Of a stretch of 64,000 nucleotides of DNA, positions 60,309 to 64,000 are shown in pieces (within the stretch, counting starts at the first letter, position 1; the number at the start of each line of letters is the position of its first letter). Source of the stretch: Desulfuromonas acetexigens (GTDB lineage Bacteria > Desulfobacterota > Desulfuromonadia > Desulfuromonadales > Trichloromonadaceae); NCBI RefSeq assembly GCF_900111775.1, contig NZ_FOJJ01000001.1:496001-560000 (forward strand). The letters are read 5' to 3'. The position numbers were made by a program, and so were the translations under genes. The notes under the pieces were generated by a model. That model made no database searches. It was not told where the DNA came from and saw only the letters and a program-made list of their open reading frames with translations.

Positions 60309-60700
60309 GCATCTAATTATGCAACATGCAGTTTTTTTCCAAAAACGGCTATCGCGCCATAAATTTCTATTGAAAATTGCCTAAAAATACAGCAAAGCAA
60401 ACCTTATCCCCCTGGATTCTGCGGTTATAATCCGCCAATTGTGGTCTTATGCTGCATGCGACATAATAACGGCGGGTCATTATACTGAACGAATTCCACC
60501 TCGGCGCATGTGACCACCTAGCTACTCCAATTACGCAAAAAGCCGCCTTCCGGTATACACCCGGAACTGGCGGCCTATGGGTCTGCATCTTCTCACATAA
60601 CCCCTCCACGAAAACCAACTTACTAAAAAATCATTACATCCTGGTTTTTATAACCCTTTCCTTAGATACTGTCAATTTCCTACACCAGTGGGCATGAATA
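60309..60700. other. Non-coding stretch at the 5' side of the cassette array
   Basis: No gene seen. It contains a TTATGC-NN-CATGC motif at 60317-60329 and again at 60447-60459, the second inside a 44-bp imperfect palindrome (60432-60475, arms CCGCC/GGCGG). A stem-loop at 60541-60573 with a GCCGCC-TTCCGG arm may be a terminator. No integron integrase gene is present. Confidence 0.55.
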
Positions 60701-60712
60701 ATCACCTGACAA

Positions 60713-61010
60713 ACCCGGAAGAGCACCGCGCATGGCGGTGCGAAAACCCAACAAATACCGGGTCCTGCCTTTCTCCCTTTTTTGTGCCGGGCTTTACCGT
60801 TTCGCCGCTTTTTGGCGAAACGCCGAAGCGGGCCAACAAGCCCGCTAGACAGAAAACCCAGCCCAACCCGGAAGAGCACCGCGCATGGCGGTGCGAAGAC
60901 CCAACAAATCCCGGGTCCTGCCTTTCCCCCTTTTCCTTGCCGAGCTTTTCCACTCAGCCCGCTTTTTGGGCTGAGTGCCGAGCGGGCCTCAAGCCCGCGC
61001 TTTTAGCCGA
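60713..61010 (+). repeat. Structured repeat copies A and B (tandem, 153-bp period)
   Basis: Copy A (60713-60865) and copy B (60866-61010) share about 80 bp nearly identically, including the GCACCGCGCATGGCGGTGC hairpin. Each then has hairpin H2 (stem CGTTTCGCC at 60798-60822 in A; CACTCAGCCC at 60951-60977 in B; same GCTTTTT loop) and hairpin H1 (AGCGGGC arms, 60827-60846 and 60981-60998). H2 stems differ but stay paired. Confidence 0.8.
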
Positions 61011-61112
61011 AAACCCAAATTTGCCTCCTGTGCCGTTTTTTCAGAAAAACCCATACAGGGGTTTGGTTTTGCGCTAAAAATCGATTACAGGGGTGTTTCC
61101 GTTCGTTTTTGG

Positions 61113-61682
61113 TTATTTCACAACAGAGAGATGCACACCTTTTTTCTTCGCTTCTTGGCGTTTCACTTCCCGGCGCTTCTCCGTCGCCCCCTGCTGCAAG
61201 GTTCCTTTCCACGCCGTGGCGGGGTTGAAACGGTAAGTGCATACCACGCCCACTCTCGGACCCTTGGCGAGAATTTCCAACTGGAGCAGTTTTTCCAGCG
61301 ACCTGCCCACATGCTGCCTAGGCATTTTTAACATCCGTCCGATTTCGGACTGATTGACCGCCACGCTGTTCTCCTGGTCCAAATAGGCTAACAGCAAGAG
61401 AAAAACCCGGTAATCCGCACCCTTCAAATTGCCGTCCATTGCCAGTTGTGCAACGCTCATAGGACTCACTCCTTGCCACATTACGACCCATGCCTCGCCG
61501 GTCCGCTTCTCTTCCTTGACCACTAGCCGCGCCTGAACGGTTTTCGTCCGCGTCTTGCCGGTTTCCGTGTCGATAGTGGTTTGCTTGATTTCGTGAAAGA
61601 CGTCTTTCCCGCGATTCTTCTTCCCAAGCTCGCCGTCGTCCGTCGAACTCACCAGCCCGCCGTTTGCCGCTTTCCGCTTCAT
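61113..61682 (-). CDS. RepL-like winged-helix replication initiator
   Basis: A 189-aa protein. Residues about 65-165 form a helical winged-helix domain: LKGADYRVFLLLLAYLD, VNQSEIGRMLKMPRQHVGRSLEKL and ending FNPATAWKGT, which matches the plasmid RepL family signature (NPxxxWKG). RepL proteins initiate replication of small plasmids. The N-terminus is charged. The ATG at 61682 has AAGGAGACTTGGGTG upstream. It could instead be a repressor of the same fold. Two 21-bp-spaced repeats lie just upstream. Confidence 0.7.
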   Translation of the reverse strand: MKRKAANGGLVSSTDDGELGKKNRGKDVFHEIKQTTIDTETGKTRTKTVQARLVVKEEKRTGEAWVVMWQGVSPMSVAQLAMDGNLKGADYRVFLLLLAYLDQENSVAVNQSEIGRMLKMPRQHVGRSLEKLLQLEILAKGPRVGVVCTYRFNPATAWKGTLQQGATEKRREVKRQEAKKKGVHLSVVK

Positions 61683-61710
61683 CACCCAAGTCTCCTTTTT
61701 TGAGGAAGTG

Positions 61711-61748
61711 CACCACCTATGGTGACAAAGTAACCACCAGTGGTGACA
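61711..61748 (-). promoter_or_regulatory. Two 21-bp-spaced operator-like repeats upstream of repL-like gene
   Basis: CACCTATGGTGACA (61714-61727) and CACCAGTGGTGACA (61735-61748), each with a CACC-TGGTG dyad. The spacing of two helical turns and location 30-65 bp before the start codon fit autoregulatory operators or iterons. Confidence 0.65.
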
Positions 61749-62068
61749 GATGTCAAGTTTTTTTTCAGGGTTTTCAACTGTTTGAGTGCGTAAGCACGAG
61801 TGTATCAGTTCAAAAACTTTATATTTTCTTTTGTTACTTTTCTTTTTTTGCTCCAATTTTAATGTTCGTTCCTATTGCCCGAAAGTCCCCCACGGACCAC
61901 CACCCAAAGCAACACCGACACCTTCAAAGCCCGGCTTTCGCATTGCCGGCCCGCCGGGGCCGGCGAACGTGCCGCCTCCTCATCGAACAATCAGACCGCG
62001 AATGTCCGCCCGCAACGGAAAAGGAAACCAAGGCCCCCGGTCCTCGTCGCTCACTCGGATGTTGATTT

Positions 62069-62230
62069 GTGCCAGCAATTCGCTGGCTCGTCGGTTTTGG
62101 GTGCCAGTGTTTTGCTGGCAATGGGGTTTCTGGGTGCCAGCTATTCGCTGGCATTTCGTTTTTTGGTGCCAGTGATTTGCTGGCGGGGGCTGTCTCTGGT
62201 GCCAGTCATTCGCTGGCACGGACAACCGGG
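62069..62230. repeat. Five stem-loops repeated every 32-33 bp
   Basis: Units start at 62069, 62101, 62134, 62166 and 62199. Each begins GTGCCAG, 7 nt of loop, CTGGC, then 13-14 variable nt. Loops alternate between TTCG- and TTTG-type sequence. Upstream of the repL-like gene; no protein-coding potential that I trust. Confidence 0.8.
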
Positions 62231-62260
62231 GCGGGACTTGCTGGCGAAACGCTGGCAAGC

Positions 62261-62570
62261 GGGGTGCTGGCAACTGCTGGCAAGTGCTGGCCCCCGTGGT
62301 TGCTGGCGGCTGGCCTTTGGCTGGCGGTTTGGGTGCTGGCAATCGGTTTTTGTGCCAGCGAAACGCTGGCGAATCCCTGAAATCCTGCCAGCGAAACGCT
62401 GCAAGCCGTGGAACCTGCCAGCGAAACGCTGCTTTGGGGTGCTGGCAACTGCTGGCAAGTGCTGGCCCCCGTTTTTAGCGGGGTGCTGGCGTTTTGCTGG
62501 CGGGGGGTGCCAGCGGGGGGCGGTCGCTGCGCTGGCAACTGCTGGCAACTGCTGGCCCCGGTAGTTGGTG
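62261..62570. repeat. GCTGGC-rich repeat cluster with 37-bp perfect direct repeat
   Basis: The segments 62261-62297 and 62436-62472 are identical over 37 bp, and a third, degenerate copy begins near 62530. CCTGCCAGCGAAACGCTGC is present twice (about 62376 and 62414). Single-base variants of GCTGGCAACTGCTGGC recur throughout. Confidence 0.8.
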
Positions 62571-62721
62571 CTATTCGGTTTTCAGAGAACCCGGGAACGC
62601 TGGGGGGCCAATCACCATAGGTGAGTCGGGTGTGCAGTTTCAACCCCATGGTTTCCTTCCCTTCAATCAGTCGGCATGGGTCCCGGCCTTCGGCCCCCCA
62701 TACCGCCTGATTTTCGGGGGG

Positions 62722-62860
62722 CATGGCGGGCTTGTCGGCCCGCCTCGGCACCTCCCCTGCGCATCGCTTTATGCGATGCTTCGAGGTGGTGAAAATCTTC
62801 GGCACAAAAAAGGGGTTGGGGCTGATTGTGGGTTTCCCGGTCTGGTGCCGTTGTCGATAA
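62722..62860 (-). repeat. Structured repeat copy D (inverted)
   Basis: Contains H1 (GCGGGC 62726-62731 with GCCCGC 62738-62743) and a longer H2 (CACCTC 62749-62754 with GAGGTG 62783-62788, inner GCATCGC/GCGATGC), then the shared tail ending in TTCCCGGTCTGGTGC. Same layout as copies A-C on the opposite strand. Confidence 0.7.
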
Positions 62861-62880
62861 TCGTGATATTCTGCAAAAGT

Positions 62881-62972
62881 CAAAAAACCGGAAAACCGAC
62901 AAAAGCGGAAAAGGCCGAAAGCCCGAAAACCTTGAAAAGCAAAAAACGGGGAAAGGCCTGAAAAGCGGAAAG
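62881..62972 (+). other. Purine-rich tract with short A-runs every 8-9 bp
   Basis: About eleven A3-A6 runs spaced by roughly 8.5 bp alternate with G/C-rich tetramers. No gene seen. May be curved or stiff DNA, though spacing is shorter than a helical turn. Confidence 0.5.
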
Positions 62973-62994
62973 GCGATTTTAGCGGGCGGGCATG

Positions 62995-63095
62995 GCGGGC
63001 TTATTGGCCCGCTTCGGCGTTTCGCCAAAAAGCGGCGAAACGGTAAAGCCCGGCAAGAAAAAGAGGGTTGCGGCTGGGTTGGTCTTCCCGGTCTG
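62995..63095 (-). repeat. Structured repeat copy C (inverted, 60-bp match to copy A)
   Basis: 62995-63054 is the reverse complement of 60786-60845 with one mismatch in 60 bp. It holds H1 and H2 of copy A and is followed by the same tail (TTCCCGGTCTGGTGC) as copy D. Confidence 0.85.
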
Positions 63096-63279
63096 GTGCT
63101 AGGCCGGGACGATCTACCGCCGCCTGTTCGCCCCGGCGCCCGCTTCGCGCTGGCCGTGGCGGGCGGAACCCGGCGCGGGACCGCCTGCGGCCTGCCCGCC
63201 ACCTGTTCGGGGGTGGTGGATGCCAGAAAAGACGGGCAATAGGAAAGAAAAGGGGTCCGCTGCCTGTCCGGGGGTGGTG

Positions 63280-63393
63280 GATGCAGTGCGGATGCACTCG
63301 GGGGCGTGGGCCTCGAAATACTGGCGGTATGCGGACGAAATATGGATGCAATACGGATGCAGTTAGGGTGCAAAAATGGTGAAAAATTCACGC
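63280..63393. other. GGATGCA sites near attR (possible integrase arm sites)
   Basis: Four copies at 63280, 63290, 63344 and 63355 (two pairs 10-11 bp apart) plus AAAAATTCACG at about 63382-63392, mirroring the left end. 63096-63279 contains no gene I can support. Confidence 0.55.
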
Positions 63394-63414
63394 CTGGGGG
63401 CTGGAAAAGGAAAA

Positions 63415-63444
63415 GGGCCTCAACGGTGTAATCCATTGAAACCC
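63415..63444 (-). terminator. Island-supplied terminator for tRNA-Leu
   Basis: A 12-bp stem on the minus-strand RNA (63444-63433 with 63426-63415) with three G-U pairs, followed by TTTTCCTTTT. The wobbles make the structure stable only in the tRNA-sense RNA. It replaces the displaced terminator at 55094-55126. Confidence 0.7.
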
Positions 63445-63457
63445 TTTATCTTTTTCG

Positions 63458-63543
63458 TGGTGCCCGGGACCGGGATCGAACCGGTACGATCTAGGATCGA
63501 GGGATTTTAAGTCCCTTGCGTCTGCCAGTTCCGCCACCCGGGC
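63458..63543 (-). tRNA. tRNA-Leu (anticodon TAA)
   Basis: An 86-nt tRNA including encoded CCA (63460-63458). Acceptor GCCCGGG/CCCGGGC, D arm GGCGGAACTGGCAGACGC, anticodon stem AGGGA with loop CTTAAAA (anticodon TAA), long variable arm and T arm ACCGGTTCGATCCCGGT. The island is integrated through its 3' 56 nt. Confidence 0.95.
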
Positions 63544-63556
63544 GTAAGTGTTGCCT

Positions 63557-63586
63557 TTTTTAGACGATTTGACCTGAGAGTGTCAA
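63557..63586 (-). promoter_or_regulatory. tRNA-Leu promoter
   Basis: TTGACA (63586-63581), an 18-nt spacer and TAAAAA (63562-63557), 13 nt before the mature 5' end. It lies outside the island, so integration does not affect tRNA transcription. Confidence 0.75.
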
Positions 63587-63630
63587 CGGAAAAGCCTTAA
63601 ACCTGCGGATTGACCATTTCTGGAGGAACG

Positions 63631-64000
63631 ATGAGCGAGCATCTGGCCTGCCCCGAATGCGGTGCGAAAGTGAAATCTTACCGGAATCCTTTTCCCACGG
63701 TCGATGTCATCATCCGTGTGGGGGACAAAATCGTCCTGATCGAACGCCGCAACGAACCGAAGGGCTGGGCGCTGCCAGGGGGCTTTGTCGATTACGGCGA
63801 AAGCCTGGAAGAGGCCGCCCGGCGCGAGGCGTTGGAGGAAACCGGGCTGGCTCTGCGCGACCTGCGCCAGTTCGGCGCCTATTCCGATCCCGGGCGCGAC
63901 CCGCGCCAGCACAACATTTCGGTCGTCTTTACCGCCGAGGGGATCGGCAATCCGCAGGGGAGTGACGATGCGGCGCGGGCGAGGCTTTTTGCGTTCGATG
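63631..64000 (+). CDS. Nudix hydrolase (cut by window end)
   Basis: The first 123 codons of a Nudix protein. An N-terminal CPECG half zinc-ribbon (residues 7-11) is followed by the Nudix box [24 protein letters not shown] (cited in part: [20 protein letters not shown]; residues about 50-73), which binds metal and pyrophosphate. The GWALPGG lead-in resembles ADP-ribose or NADH pyrophosphatases; substrate unknown. TGGAGGAACG precedes the ATG. The 3' end lies outside the window. Confidence 0.9.
   Translation, partial: MSEHLACPECGAKVKSYRNPFPTVDVIIRVGDKIVLIERRNEPKGWALPGGFVDYGESLEEAARREALEETGLALRDLRQFGAYSDPGRDPRQHNISVVFTAEGIGNPQGSDDAARARLFAFD

Larger units (their letters stand above)
55141..63513. 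mobile_element. Genomic island integrated in tRNA-Leu(TAA)
   Basis: Bounded by the 56-bp tRNA repeat. Contains a tyrosine integrase gene, an array of five cassette-like genes with attC-like sites, a RepL-like gene and repeat-rich DNA. The cassette part is AT-rich against a GC-rich chromosome. The direction of the tRNA indicates that the right copy keeps the native 5' end and promoter. Confidence 0.9.

Noticed and set aside
60303-60480. attI site for a class of integron
   Set aside because: No intI gene and no GTTRRRY core with flanking integrase-binding repeats; only a degenerate CTTAGCG end.
62069-62230. CRISPR-like periodicity
   Set aside because: Only GTGCCAG and CTGGC are constant; spacers of 13-14 nt are too short and no cas gene is in the window.
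61875-62564. 229-codon open frame on the plus strand through the GCTGGC cluster
   Set aside because: Low-complexity Trp/Cys/Leu-rich product created by hexamer repeats; other frames are also open there.
62663-63436. 257-codon open frame on the minus strand
   Set aside because: Pro/Arg/Phe-rich translation tracks the repeats (copies C and D and GGATGCA sites); no ribosome-binding site or known domain.
63583-63912. 110-codon frame antisense to the Nudix gene
   Set aside because: Opposite strand encodes a complete Nudix box with a good ribosome-binding site.

Overview
The window looks like chromosomal DNA of a Desulfuromonadia (Geobacter/Desulfuromonas-like) deltaproteobacterium. This is inferred from GC-rich coding DNA, lipopolysaccharide (LPS/Kdo) genes, and the clusters rimP-nusA-infB-rbfA-truB-rpsO-pnp and lptCAB-rpoN-hpf-ptsN-hprK-rapZ-PTS. 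No 16S gene is present, so the placement rests on gene order and family.

Layout: 1-15140 holds mixed housekeeping genes: a membrane PH-domain protein, an M48-like lipoprotein with an altered HExxH motif, typA, an AMMECR1 protein, a PilZ protein, an envelope protein, an alpha/beta hydrolase, a MazG-like protein, an NlpC/P60 lipoprotein, an FRG protein, an rRNA methyltransferase, a YajD nuclease, an acyl-CoA ligase, a threonylcarbamoyl-AMP synthase, a DUF493 protein and dut. From 15261 to 29393 on the minus strand lies the translation and RNA-processing block: rpsB-tsf-pyrH-frr, a ferredoxin, then rimP-nusA-ylxR-infB-ylxP-rbfA-nrnA-truB-rpsO-pnp. lptF-lptG diverge from rpsB. A group II intron of bacterial class C type (31878-33806) sits directly after the ahcY terminator, between convergent lptG and ahcY. 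Then come ahcY, a glycine-zipper lipoprotein, a glycosyltransferase and metK. From 38648 to 54349 a long minus-strand series encodes carbon/nitrogen PTS control (EI, HPr, mannose-type IIA-IIB-IIC-IID, RapZ, HprK, PtsN), HPF, sigma-54, LptB-LptA-LptC and Kdo synthesis (KdsC, KdsD, KdsA, KdsB) with pyrG.

55141-63513 is an accessory island in a tRNA-Leu(TAA) gene. A 56-bp repeat of the tRNA 3' part bounds it and a tyrosine integrase lies at its left end. Inside are (i) five AT-rich genes on one strand, each followed by an attC-like site of 104-112 bp, i.e. an integron cassette array with no integron integrase, including an orphan TIR (CAP12/Pycsar-type) protein; (ii) a RepL-like replication initiator with two 21-bp-spaced operator-like repeats; and (iii) about 2.5 kb of repeat-rich, apparently non-coding DNA: five stem-loops repeated every 32-33 bp, a four-copy structured element whose stem covaries between copies, and a 60-bp long-range inverted repeat. 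The combination suggests a plasmid-like replicon that carries a cassette array and integrates at tRNA-Leu. This is the most unusual part of the window. After the island come the intact tRNA-Leu with its promoter and a truncated Nudix hydrolase gene at the window edge.
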